64,000 nucleotides of DNA from Alphaproteobacteria bacterium (GTDB lineage: Bacteria; Pseudomonadota; Alphaproteobacteria; RF32; CAG-239). Of this stretch, positions 43,528-52,259 are shown piece by piece. A program made the translations under genes and the position numbers. The stretch's first letter is position 1. Each line of letters starts with the position of its first letter. The notes below the pieces were generated by a model, which did not search any database, was not told the origin of the DNA, and saw only the letters and a program-made list of their open reading frames with translations. Location of the stretch: contig JAFVWM010000032.1 of the NCBI GenBank assembly GCA_017501665.1, positions 62,001 through 126,000 of the forward strand, given 5' to 3'.

Positions 43528-44754
43528 TTAGAATTTGTATTGGAAGTTTATACCATACATATTGGCCGAACTTGTGTATTCAGCGGGGGTATTACCTTCC
43601 ATGGCAACATTACCCTTTTGCATAAACAAGTGAGCATAACCGGCATCAATTTGCCAATTATCAGATACGTAGCTCAAACCGGCAGACAGCCAGATACGAT
43701 TGGTGTCAGGGATACGATTTGTACGATTAAATTGACTTTTGGCAGGAGATTGGTCATAAGCCGTACCTACACGGAATGTCCAATTATCATTGTAGTAATA
43801 ATCGGCACCGGCAGAAACTGTCCAAGTGTTACGCCAATCGTATTGCTGGGTTACACTACTTCCGGCAAAACTTGATTCCATAGTAAATGAACTAAATGAC
43901 TTGTTCCATTCGGTCCAGCGCACAGAAGAAGACAAACCGATTTTGTCATTTAATTTATGATATCCCGAAACCAAAATACCGGCAGGTAAATCCGGAGATG
44001 ATAAACCATCAGAAGCAACATCACTAAGAACACTACTATAAACTCCTTGCCCGTTAAAAGTAAAATCACCTTTAACTTTCTGAATACTGCGGAATTTATA
44101 GCTGATACCGACACGAGTATTCGGAGTAAATTCGTACATAGCACCGATTGTACCGGCTCCGGTCCAACCATCTAAGTCATAGTTTGCATCGCCTAATTTA
44201 CCATATCCGTAACCAACATCTCCATACTTATCACCTGTCATGTGTCCGTGAATATAACGCAATGTTAATGTTGCACCCAAAGACAATTTGTCGGTTACTT
44301 TATAAGCACCGGCAACTGACGAATCGATAACTTCCAATTCTGATTTACGAGCAGAACCGGCAACGAATCCTTCTTGATCGTGCTTGGTTGACAAACCATA
44401 AGGAACATAAATACCGGCACCTAAGAACAATTTGTCATTAACGTTCCAATGAGCAAAACCGGACGGTAGCGGCACACCATAGTGCATATCGGTAGAATCG
44501 CCGGTTGTATTGCTTTTTACATCTGACATCATTTCGGCAACAGTCAAACTGCCTTGAAAACCCGAACGTTTCATCAAAGTCATACCGGCAGGGTTATAAG
44601 CAAGAGCCGAATAGTCATCACCGACGACACCGGCACCGGCAAATGAACGACCTAAACCGGTTATGGAATATTCATTAAGTTGATAACCGGCAGCATGAGC
44701 TTGTGAAGCACAGGCAACAGCCAAAGCTATCGCAGTAAGCGTATATTTTTTCAT
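43528..44754 (-). CDS. OmpP1/FadL family outer membrane transporter
   Basis: 408 residues. Signal peptide MKKYTLTAIALAVACASQAHA, then the FadL start AGYQLNEYSITGLGRSFAGAG and ALAYNPAGMTLMKRSG, typical of the plug or hatch region, then a barrel ending in NFQYKF. The family carries long-chain fatty acids and other hydrophobic compounds across the outer membrane. An HxlR regulator is divergently encoded and may control it. Confidence 0.9.
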   Translation of the reverse strand: MKKYTLTAIALAVACASQAHAAGYQLNEYSITGLGRSFAGAGVVGDDYSALAYNPAGMTLMKRSGFQGSLTVAEMMSDVKSNTTGDSTDMHYGVPLPSGFAHWNVNDKLFLGAGIYVPYGLSTKHDQEGFVAGSARKSELEVIDSSVAGAYKVTDKLSLGATLTLRYIHGHMTGDKYGDVGYGYGKLGDANYDLDGWTGAGTIGAMYEFTPNTRVGISYKFRSIQKVKGDFTFNGQGVYSSVLSDVASDGLSSPDLPAGILVSGYHKLNDKIGLSSSVRWTEWNKSFSSFTMESSFAGSSVTQQYDWRNTWTVSAGADYYYNDNWTFRVGTAYDQSPAKSQFNRTNRIPDTNRIWLSAGLSYVSDNWQIDAGYAHLFMQKGNVAMEGNTPAEYTSSANMYGINFQYKF

Positions 44755-44850
44755 TTTGCGTCCTTTACGTCCAATAATTATGTTTTTTGTATATTAAGTT
44801 TTATTTTTATATTGATTTTATAGACCTGTTCTGTTAGAAAAGTAAAGTAA

Positions 44851-44886
44851 GCACTTAAAAGTGCGATAGTATCTGCAAAGATACTA
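44851..44886. promoter_or_regulatory. Paired palindromes between fadL-like and hxlR-like genes
   Basis: GCACTTAAAAGTGC (44851-44864) is a perfect palindrome; TAGTATCT (44867-44874) and AGATACTA (44879-44886) form another inverted repeat with a 4-bp spacer. Both lie just before the regulator start, as expected for operators of a dimeric HxlR protein controlling itself and the divergent gene. Confidence 0.6.
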
Positions 44887-44921
44887 ATGTAATGTTTCTG
44901 CGAATTTTAGGAGTTTTTTTT

Positions 44922-45263
44922 ATGATAGATGATGTGCAGAAGTATTTGGCAGAAATGACCGTCAAATTGATTGGCGATCGTTGGAAGATGCAAATAATAC
45001 AAACTTTAATGGACGGAACAAAACGTTTTGGCGAATTGAAGAAATCTTTGGGCGATATTACTCAAAAGGTTTTGACTTCGAATTTGCGTGCACTGGAAGA
45101 AAAAGGACTAATTATTCGTGAAGTTTATGCTCAAATTCCTCCACGTGTGGAATATACTCTGACTGCTGTGGGATATGCCTTAAAACCGGTTATTGATTCT
45201 ATGGTTGCATGGGGAGCCGAATATCGCGAAAATATGATGTTGGGAATCGAGAATTTGGCTTAA
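44922..45263 (+). CDS. HxlR family transcriptional regulator
   Basis: 113 residues, usual for HxlR. Start at 44922, preceded by TAGGAG. IGDRWKMQIIQTLMDGTKRFGELKKSLGDITQKVLTSNLRALEEKGLI is the winged-helix HxlR core. There is no conserved Cys at the start of the domain, so thiol sensing of the YodB kind is unlikely. A strong terminator follows. Confidence 0.9.
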   Translation: MIDDVQKYLAEMTVKLIGDRWKMQIIQTLMDGTKRFGELKKSLGDITQKVLTSNLRALEEKGLIIREVYAQIPPRVEYTLTAVGYALKPVIDSMVAWGAEYRENMMLGIENLA

Positions 45264-45286
45264 ACTTTTGATATAAAAAAATGGTT

Positions 45287-45326
45287 AACCCCTTTATCAT
45301 TTTTTTTGATAAAGGGGTTTGTTTTT
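45287..45326. terminator. Strong terminator after hxlR-like gene
   Basis: AACCCCTTTATCA (45287-45299) and its exact complement (45307-45319) form a 13-bp stem followed by TGTTTTT. Confidence 0.9.
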
Positions 45327-45340
45327 GAAACAATCTATTG

Positions 45341-45544
45341 CTAGATATTGTCCCACTTGTCAGCTCCGGTAATCTTGCGAATAATAAATAGAAGCATTGA
45401 TACCGTCATTATGCTTCCCAGTACTCCCATAGTTATCAATCCCCACTTTGGAAGAACTGTAAATCCACTTAATCCGAAGTAAAAAATTAACCCTACTTCT
45501 GTTAATGCGCATATATATGCGACAATAAATAATTTTTTATTCAT
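45341..45544 (-). CDS. Unknown small two-helix membrane protein
   Basis: 67 residues with two hydrophobic segments (about 6-26 and 34-54) and a charged tail. No family recognised. No clear ribosome binding site is seen, but a possible pseudoknotted leader precedes it (see the regulatory entry). Confidence 0.5.
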   Translation of the reverse strand: MNKKLFIVAYICALTEVGLIFYFGLSGFTVLPKWGLITMGVLGSIMTVSMLLFIIRKITGADKWDNI

Positions 45545-45551
45545 ATTTTTA

Positions 45552-45600
45552 CAGGTTTGTTTAACGAGGGGTATCCTTTAACACGTCCTGTACCCTCATT
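45552..45600 (-). promoter_or_regulatory. Possible structured leader of the small membrane protein gene
   Basis: On the minus strand GAGGGTA pairs with TACCCCTC (one bulged base) around a 17-nt loop. TACAGG at the top of the first strand is complementary to CCTGTA directly before the start codon. This could be a small pseudoknot controlling translation. Single example, so weak. Confidence 0.3.
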
Positions 45601-45678
45601 TTAATAATTAAAAAAAAATTTGTTTAACGAATTTATCGTATCATATTTTCAAGACTTGTGCAATATATATTTTTGCAC

Positions 45679-47613
45679 TTATTTATTCCAATATCTGTAA
45701 CCTATATCATCACGAATTGTCTTAATATCTTTTGAACCGTCTGAATTAACATAAATACTCATACCGATTTCTTTGCTCAAATCATACATTTTATTATCGT
45801 AAATAACCTTGTTTTCGGTAATGATTATCTCGTTATGATTTTCTAATTTAGTCTTATTTGAAGAAACTTTATATTTATTCTTCCACACATTTTTAATAAA
45901 TCTGCCACTGCGTGATGAGGCAATTTCAAGCTCGCCGGCAATATTCTTAAAAGCAACAGCCTTAGCATCGGGACCGATAAGAATATCAGGTGTTTTAACC
46001 ACCGCAATACTTAAAAGGCCTATTACTACTCCAATAACACCAAAGTATTTCCATTTAGCTTGCCATAGCATTAACCATAAGCCTCCTAAAACTATCATTA
46101 CCAGTCCCCAATGAGGCATTGATGAAACATGTAAAGCAGAATTTGGCAAAGATGAAACATATTCGGTTATTTGATTTACTATGTTTATACCATAGCCCAA
46201 AGCTTTTAAGAATATTTCATCACAGCCGAAAGGAATCAGCAACAAGGACATTAATACCATCGGCATAATAACAAGACCGATAATCGGACCCGCCAAAAAA
46301 TTACCCAAAGTGGTATAAACCGCTACCATATTGAAATGATATATGGCAAAAGGCAAAGTCATCAGCGAGGCGATAAAATCTGATACCACCACACCCAAGA
46401 TATATAAAACAACAATCCTGATCCATTTGTGCAATCCGCCGATATTTAAAAATTTTGTAATAGCTTTAGAGGTCTTTTCGTAAAATGCGACCAAACCCAT
46501 AACGGCGGCAAACGACATTTGAAAACTTGCCGAAACCAAAACCTGAGGAGATAAAAGCAAAACGATAAAACCGGCTAAGCAAATTGTCTGCATTGAAATG
46601 GCTCGTCGATTCAGTAAGACTCCCAACAACACAACAAAAGTCATAATAAATGCACGTTGCGCCGGAATAGCCTGCCCCGAAATAAGCAAATATATAAAGC
46701 TTAAAACAATGGCAAAAACCGCGGATATTTTCTTAGTATCAACCCTTAATGAAACAGCCGGTACAAAGGCTAAAATAAAGCGGATAAGAAAAAACATAAG
46801 ACCGGCCAACATACTCATATGAAGACCGGATATCGATAAAAAGTGAGCAAGACCTGAATTGCGATAATTTTCATATTGTTTTTCATCGATTTGCCCCAGT
46901 TCTCCGGCAATAATTGCTGAAGCAATCGAGGCCTCATCTTTGGGTAAAACAGATTTTATACGGCGAGCGATGTCTTTGCGAAGATTTCCGATAACAGCAT
47001 TAAAATCAAATGTTTGTTTATTTTCACATTCAATTTTAAACCAGCGACTTTCGGCAAAACCGGAGCCTTTTAATCCCTCGAAAAAGCCTTTGCGGTCAAA
47101 TTGATAACCGCCGACCATAACCTCTTTGGACAAAGGCATAATTTTACCAACCATTTCGACGCATTCACCGATATTGGCATCTTCTTTTGATGAGCGCTGA
47201 GTTATACGATATTTTCCTTTATATAAATTGCCGTCAAAGTCTTTGACATCAGTTAAAATAAACCTTTTTCTTCCTTGATAATTGGTATCAATCTTTTCAA
47301 TTTTACCTTTAAAATAGAATCTATTATCCGGAATATCGGAATAGTTTTCGGACAACCATAAGGTTTTTAACTGCACAAGAGTAAAACCGGCTAACGCAAC
47401 ACCCAAACATGCAAATATTTTTAATATATTTATATGATGACGAAAGATTATGGCTAAGACAATAAAACTTTCTATAATGCCTAAGGTAATCCATTTTGAC
47501 GGTTCAATACTCAAACTGAAATATATGGCAATACCAAAACCGAAAAAGACCGGTAACCATAAATTATGTCTGGTTTTATCTTGTTGCCAACATTCTGCTA
47601 TAAATTTTAGCAT
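45679..47613 (-). CDS. comEC: ComEC/Rec2 family DNA uptake channel
   Basis: 644 residues. An N-terminal OB-like soluble domain lies after two or three membrane segments. The competence block with YRNSGLAHFLSISGLHMSML is at about 246-265, and many membrane helices follow. The C-terminal metallo-beta-lactamase domain of many ComEC proteins seems to be absent or degenerate. It takes up single-stranded DNA into the cytoplasm; dprA, its usual partner for imported DNA, is at 59310. It overlaps lpxB by 7 bp. Confidence 0.87.
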   Translation of the reverse strand: MLKFIAECWQQDKTRHNLWLPVFFGFGIAIYFSLSIEPSKWITLGIIESFIVLAIIFRHHINILKIFACLGVALAGFTLVQLKTLWLSENYSDIPDNRFYFKGKIEKIDTNYQGRKRFILTDVKDFDGNLYKGKYRITQRSSKEDANIGECVEMVGKIMPLSKEVMVGGYQFDRKGFFEGLKGSGFAESRWFKIECENKQTFDFNAVIGNLRKDIARRIKSVLPKDEASIASAIIAGELGQIDEKQYENYRNSGLAHFLSISGLHMSMLAGLMFFLIRFILAFVPAVSLRVDTKKISAVFAIVLSFIYLLISGQAIPAQRAFIMTFVVLLGVLLNRRAISMQTICLAGFIVLLLSPQVLVSASFQMSFAAVMGLVAFYEKTSKAITKFLNIGGLHKWIRIVVLYILGVVVSDFIASLMTLPFAIYHFNMVAVYTTLGNFLAGPIIGLVIMPMVLMSLLLIPFGCDEIFLKALGYGINIVNQITEYVSSLPNSALHVSSMPHWGLVMIVLGGLWLMLWQAKWKYFGVIGVVIGLLSIAVVKTPDILIGPDAKAVAFKNIAGELEIASSRSGRFIKNVWKNKYKVSSNKTKLENHNEIIITENKVIYDNKMYDLSKEIGMSIYVNSDGSKDIKTIRDDIGYRYWNK

Positions 47614-48773
47614 TTTATCAATCTCAAAATTTCGTCAGCAGCATTTTCACTCGGAGTTTGTTCGCCATTTGATAAATATTGTTTTACATCTTCAAAACCT
47701 TGCATTTGCTTTTGATATAAGGTTTCTCTTTTTAAGAGTTTAGTAATGTGATTTACAATATTTTGCGGTGTGCATTTTTCTTGTAGTAATTCGGGAACAA
47801 CCTCACGTTTTAGCATTATGTTGGTTAGATTAACGTACTTTATTTTTACCAAATGTTTAGCCAAAAAATATGTCAGCGGAGCAACTTTATACGATATTAT
47901 GTGAGGAATTTTACACATTGCCAATTCCAAGGCAACAGTTCCTGATGCGGCAATCGCCACAGATGATGCCTGAAAAGCAGAGTATCTGTCGGCTTCGGTT
48001 TCTAATACCATAATCGGAAGGTTATATTTTTTAACCATATGCTTAACTCTGTTTACCACTGTTTTTACGGTTGGAAGCGCAAAGACAAAATTCGGATTTT
48101 GTTGATATAATATTTTTGCCGAAGCTATAAAATCCGGTAATAATTTGCTTACCTCGGTGTGTCGAGAACCGGGTAGAATCGAGATAACAGTTTTATCGTT
48201 ATCAATATTATATTTTTTTCTAAAATCGTCCCCTTTGGCTTTTAGGGCATCACTTTCAATTACCGGATGACCGACAAAAGTTGCTTTCAAACGATGTGGC
48301 GTAAAATACTTCGGTTCGTTAGGCAATAATGTCAGCAACTCATCAATGTATTTATACATTGTTTTGGCGCGACGTTTTTTCCATGCCCAAACCTGCGGTG
48401 CGACATAGTGAAGTTGTTTTATACCCAAATTTTGTTTGCGTAACGCCTTGTGAACTCGAGCACAAAAACTCCAACTGTCAATAGTAATTACAATATCTGG
48501 CTGACATTTTTTGATATCATTTACGGTTTGTTTTATGCGTCTTAAAACTCGCGGAATACTGGGAATGACCTCAACCAAACCCATAACCGCAAGCTCCGAT
48601 ATATCAAACAAGGGTGTCAAACCTTCTTGTTCCATAGTATCACCGCCAAGTCCGAAAAACTCGACATTGTTATCCGTTTTTTTACGGAGTGCACGCATCA
48701 ATCTTGAACCAAGTAAATCGCCACTCGGTTCACCGGCTATAAGATATATTTTTAATTTATTTGAGGTAGTCAT
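47607..48773 (-). CDS. lpxB: Lipid-A-disaccharide synthase LpxB
   Basis: 388 residues. Start at 48773, overlapping lpxI by 17 bp. IYLIAGEPSGDLLGSRLMRAL at the N-terminus and later YVAPQVWAWKKRRA and ILPGSRHTEV are family signatures. It joins UDP-diacylglucosamine and lipid X to form the lipid A disaccharide at the inner membrane. Confidence 0.95.
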   Translation of the reverse strand: MTTSNKLKIYLIAGEPSGDLLGSRLMRALRKKTDNNVEFFGLGGDTMEQEGLTPLFDISELAVMGLVEVIPSIPRVLRRIKQTVNDIKKCQPDIVITIDSWSFCARVHKALRKQNLGIKQLHYVAPQVWAWKKRRAKTMYKYIDELLTLLPNEPKYFTPHRLKATFVGHPVIESDALKAKGDDFRKKYNIDNDKTVISILPGSRHTEVSKLLPDFIASAKILYQQNPNFVFALPTVKTVVNRVKHMVKKYNLPIMVLETEADRYSAFQASSVAIAASGTVALELAMCKIPHIISYKVAPLTYFLAKHLVKIKYVNLTNIMLKREVVPELLQEKCTPQNIVNHITKLLKRETLYQKQMQGFEDVKQYLSNGEQTPSENAADEILRLIKC

Positions 48774-49605
48774 TCGGCGTTGCTCCCACAATAAACATTT
48801 TGTATTTATCTGCCAAGGCAATAGTTTCTTTTTCATCTACTATAAGTCCGTTTCCGGCATGAACGACTATTCCTTCCAAACCGCTCTCATGAGCTCTTTC
48901 GACCGACTTTGGTCCGATAGTAGGCAAATCAATACGCATATCTTGTTGAGGTTTACGAAGTTTTACCAAAACACCACCACCGCCTTTGCGACGATAGTCT
49001 TTGCATCTTTTAATTAACTCGTCAGTTCCTTCTATACCCTCGACACCAAGGACAAGTCCATGTTGAACAACAACAGCCTGACCAATATCAAGTCTGCCTA
49101 ATTCAAAAGCGGCTTCGACACCTCGTTTAATATCAACCATATGTTCTTTTGACGGAGTTTTTTTGGTCAATACACCTTCTTTTATCAACAAAGACGGCAT
49201 AACTTCGTGAATACCTTTAACTTTCATTCCGTCTTTTTCAATTTCGTCAACAACAGCTCGCAAAAGTCCATCATCGCCCAATGCTTTAGCTCCCACTTTA
49301 GCAAAAAATGCTGTTGTCCGCAAATCAGGTACAATGTCGAAAATGCTTGGTCTTTTGATTGTACCAATCATAACCACATCTTCAACTTGTTCGTCCTTAA
49401 AAAATTTAAATCCGCTACCGGCTTGTCCGATACGAATCCATTTATGAGATATGTTTTTATGTTGTGAAAGCAAATCTTTTTCAGCATTACCCTCGATAGC
49501 CATAACCGCAAAATCTTGATTTTGACGTATACATTCCTCTATTAACATTTTAGGAATACTGCCACCGCCGGCGATAATACCCAATTTGCGCTTTTTATCT
49601 GTCAT
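48757..49605 (-). CDS. lpxI: UDP-2,3-diacylglucosamine pyrophosphatase LpxI
   Basis: 282 residues, formerly DUF1009. It starts KLGIIAGGGSIPKMLIEE and has GDDGLLRAVVDEIEKDG and the C-terminal RIDLPTIGPKSVERAHESGLEGI block. It makes lipid X from UDP-2,3-diacylglucosamine, the job done by LpxH in gammaproteobacteria; LpxI is usual in alphaproteobacteria. Confidence 0.95.
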   Translation of the reverse strand: MTDKKRKLGIIAGGGSIPKMLIEECIRQNQDFAVMAIEGNAEKDLLSQHKNISHKWIRIGQAGSGFKFFKDEQVEDVVMIGTIKRPSIFDIVPDLRTTAFFAKVGAKALGDDGLLRAVVDEIEKDGMKVKGIHEVMPSLLIKEGVLTKKTPSKEHMVDIKRGVEAAFELGRLDIGQAVVVQHGLVLGVEGIEGTDELIKRCKDYRRKGGGGVLVKLRKPQQDMRIDLPTIGPKSVERAHESGLEGIVVHAGNGLIVDEKETIALADKYKMFIVGATPNDYLK

Positions 49606-49741
49606 TTTGTCTTTCCTGATATAAAAAACTTGATATATAAATTGTTAAACCAAAATATTAAAATAGCGGCAAAAGTAAAATATATATTTTAATATGCGAC
49701 CATTCGATTTTGTTATTAACGCATCATATATCAAGCTTTGT

Positions 49742-49778
49742 AAAAATTGGTTTAATTTTTAGGCTAAACCAATTTTTG
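49742..49778. terminator. Terminator after lpxA
   Basis: AAAAATTGGTTTA and TAAACCAATTTTT form a 13-bp stem with a 10-nt loop, just past the lpxA stop on the minus strand. It separates lpxA from lpxI. Confidence 0.8.
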
Positions 49779-49792
49779 TTATTCAATCTTTA

Positions 49793-50590
49793 TTATTCGG
49801 CTGTCATAATCTTACGACGACCTTCAAGACCTTCGGCAATAAATTTAATTTGCTCCATAACCAATTCATTGTCTTTAAATTTTTCTTTGGCTTTTTCGAG
49901 ACGAATTTCCAAAGTATCTTCTTTACCCTTAAAGATATACATATAGGCACGAGTAACAGATTTTATAGTAGCTTCATCCATGCCACTACGCATCATACCG
50001 ATACGATTTAAGCCACGTAATTTGCCACGATCACCGGTAACAATTCCGAAAGGAATAACATCGCGATCCACACCTACTACACCACCGATCATAGCTTTAC
50101 GACCGATACGGCAGAACTGATGAACAGCACTATTGCCTCCCAAAATTACACCATCACCTAAACGAACGTGGCCACCAATTACGGCGTTGTTGGTCATAAT
50201 TACATGATTACCGACGACACAGTCGTGAGCAATATGCGAGTTGACCATCAACATACAATCATCACCAAGAATAGTCGTTTTTTGTTCTTTTGGTGTGCCT
50301 GCATGAATAGTTACGTTTTCTCTGATTACGTTGTTTTTACCAATAATCACCTTGGCTCCTTCGACAAACTCGTTACCATGGTCTTGCGGACCTGTGCCCA
50401 AACAAGCTCCGGGGAATACAACAGTACCTTCGCCGATAGTAGTATCTCCATATACGGTAACTCGAGCCAATAATTTTACATTTTCGCCGATTTTTGCTTG
50501 TGAACTAATCCAACAGAATGGTCCGATTTCGGCTGTTGCGGCAATTTGAGCTCCATCTTCGACAACAGCACTTGGGTGAATATTAGCCAT
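49793..50590 (-). CDS. lpxA: UDP-N-acetylglucosamine acyltransferase LpxA
   Basis: 265 residues. A left-handed beta-helix built of hexapeptide repeats in the first 190 residues with the catalytic His in NSHIAHDCVVGNHV, then a helical C-terminal domain. It attaches the 3-O acyl chain, the first step of lipid A synthesis. Confidence 0.96.
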   Translation of the reverse strand: MANIHPSAVVEDGAQIAATAEIGPFCWISSQAKIGENVKLLARVTVYGDTTIGEGTVVFPGACLGTGPQDHGNEFVEGAKVIIGKNNVIRENVTIHAGTPKEQKTTILGDDCMLMVNSHIAHDCVVGNHVIMTNNAVIGGHVRLGDGVILGGNSAVHQFCRIGRKAMIGGVVGVDRDVIPFGIVTGDRGKLRGLNRIGMMRSGMDEATIKSVTRAYMYIFKGKEDTLEIRLEKAKEKFKDNELVMEQIKFIAEGLEGRRKIMTAE

Positions 50591-50671
50591 AAATATATAA
50601 GTCCTTCTTAATTAAAAATTTTAATATCTATTTTGGACTTTATTAGATTATTTCCATTAAAGCAAAACACA

Positions 50672-50703
50672 AAAAAATACCAATTGTTACAATCGGTATT
50701 TTC
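50672..50703 (-). terminator. Hairpin between fabZ and lpxA
   Basis: AAAATACC and GGTATTTT pair around a loop of about 13 nt, with T-rich sequence on both sides. It is the second hairpin met when reading from fabZ to lpxA. Confidence 0.55.
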
Positions 50704-50742
50704 ATTTATTTTCAATATATTACTACAATTTTAAGCTTGTTA

Positions 50743-50779
50743 AAAAAATCCCCGTTTTGTTACAAACGGGGATTTTTTT
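50743..50779 (-). terminator. Terminator overlapping the fabZ stop codon
   Basis: AAATCCCCGTTT and AAACGGGGATTT form a 12-bp stem with a 6-nt loop, with A and T runs on the flanks. It ends the bamA-lpxD-fabZ transcript at least in part. Confidence 0.88.
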
Positions 50780-51221
50780 ATTTGGTTATCATTGCGGTTA
50801 GCTCGGCTTCGCAACATAGGGTATCACCAATATAGGCTTTACCCTCAAAGACGAATACATTTGCTCTGCCTTTTATCTTTTTAACATGCATTTTTAACAA
50901 TGTGTCCGGCACAACAGGATGACGGAATTTTACATTATTTATTGACATAAAAAAGACACCTCTTTTATTATCTTTATAATCAGGCAAATTCTCAATTGCC
51001 ACACAACCGGCGACTTGTGCCATTGCCTCAACTTGAATCACTCCCGGCATAATCGGATTACCCGGAAAATGACCTTTGAAGAAATCCATATCCATAGTAA
51101 TATTTTTGTATCCGATACCTTCTACACCATCTTCGATAATTTCCATTTTTTCTACAAATAAAAACGGATCGCGATGAGGTAAAATTTCTTTTATTTGTTC
51201 TTCATTATATGTTTTTACCAT
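50778..51221 (-). CDS. fabZ: 3-hydroxyacyl-[acyl-carrier-protein] dehydratase FabZ
   Basis: 147 residues, hot-dog fold. The active-site His is in FKGHFPGNPIMPGVIQVEAMAQ. It dehydrates hydroxyacyl-ACP in fatty acid synthesis and competes with LpxA/LpxD for hydroxyacyl-ACP; the shared cluster balances the two pathways. Confidence 0.96.
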   Translation of the reverse strand: MVKTYNEEQIKEILPHRDPFLFVEKMEIIEDGVEGIGYKNITMDMDFFKGHFPGNPIMPGVIQVEAMAQVAGCVAIENLPDYKDNKRGVFFMSINNVKFRHPVVPDTLLKMHVKKIKGRANVFVFEGKAYIGDTLCCEAELTAMITK

Positions 51222-51234
51222 TTTTTATTTACCT

Positions 51235-52248
51235 TTATTTTTTCCACAATTTTTGAACACAGGCTGTTTGTTTCATAAAGTCTCTGAAACCGATTGCCGG
51301 TGATCCCATCAATGATGCTCCGGGTTCTACGTCCCTCATTACACCGGATTGTGCACCGATTTGAGCCATTGAGCCAATGTTTAAGTGGTCGGCAAATCCC
51401 ACTTGGCCTCCGACTACAACATAGTCACCAAAGGTACAACTTCCGGCAACGCCGACTTGAGCGACTAATATGCAGCCACGTCCTAATACGTCATTATGAG
51501 CAACTTGAACAAGGTTATCTATTCTGACACCATCGCCAATAATCGTGTCGTCTAAAGCACCTCTGTCAACACAAGTATTTGCTCCGATTTCGACATCGTT
51601 TCCGATGATAACTCTACCTAATTGGGGTACCCTTTTGTGAACACCGTTTGTGGTCTTAAAACCAAATCCGTCCCATCCGATGCGAGCTCCACCATATATA
51701 TATACATTGTTGCCGATAATTGCATGCATAATATTGGCACAAGCACCAATACGACAATTGTTACCCAACTCGCAACCGTCGGCAATTACACAATTTGCTT
51801 CCAAACGGCAATTATCACCGATAACAACATTCTCACCTATAACCACTCCTTCGCCGATATAGCAATTTTGACCGATTTTGGCGGTAGGTGCGATTTTGGC
51901 GCTTTCGCAAATTTTGGGTTCAGGCAAAACTTCACTATACATGGCATAGTTTAATTTTACAAAACTGTCATGCGGATTTTCACTGACCAAAACTATTACA
52001 TCTTCGGGCATCAAAGAAACAAAATCTTTGGCTGTTACACAAGCAGTTGTTTTTATTGTTGATGCCATATCTTTTTTCTTTTTATCAAAGAAAAAAGATA
52101 TTTCACCTTCGCTACCGTTATATATGGAAGCCATATCTTTTATCATAACATCTGCTTTGGATGCATCAAGCAGTTCACAAGAACAAATTTCACAAATCTG
52201 TTTTAGCGAAAACGGTCCGTTATTTTTATAAAATCTGCTATCAACCAT
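51235..52248 (-). CDS. lpxD: UDP-3-O-acylglucosamine N-acyltransferase LpxD
   Basis: 337 residues. An N-terminal uridine-binding domain (about 1-100) precedes a hexapeptide beta-helix; [23 protein letters not shown] contains the catalytic His. It adds the N-linked acyl chain in lipid A synthesis. It lies 11 bp after bamA. Confidence 0.96.
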   Translation of the reverse strand: MVDSRFYKNNGPFSLKQICEICSCELLDASKADVMIKDMASIYNGSEGEISFFFDKKKKDMASTIKTTACVTAKDFVSLMPEDVIVLVSENPHDSFVKLNYAMYSEVLPEPKICESAKIAPTAKIGQNCYIGEGVVIGENVVIGDNCRLEANCVIADGCELGNNCRIGACANIMHAIIGNNVYIYGGARIGWDGFGFKTTNGVHKRVPQLGRVIIGNDVEIGANTCVDRGALDDTIIGDGVRIDNLVQVAHNDVLGRGCILVAQVGVAGSCTFGDYVVVGGQVGFADHLNIGSMAQIGAQSGVMRDVEPGASLMGSPAIGFRDFMKQTACVQKLWKK

Positions 52249-52259
52249 ATATTACCTCC

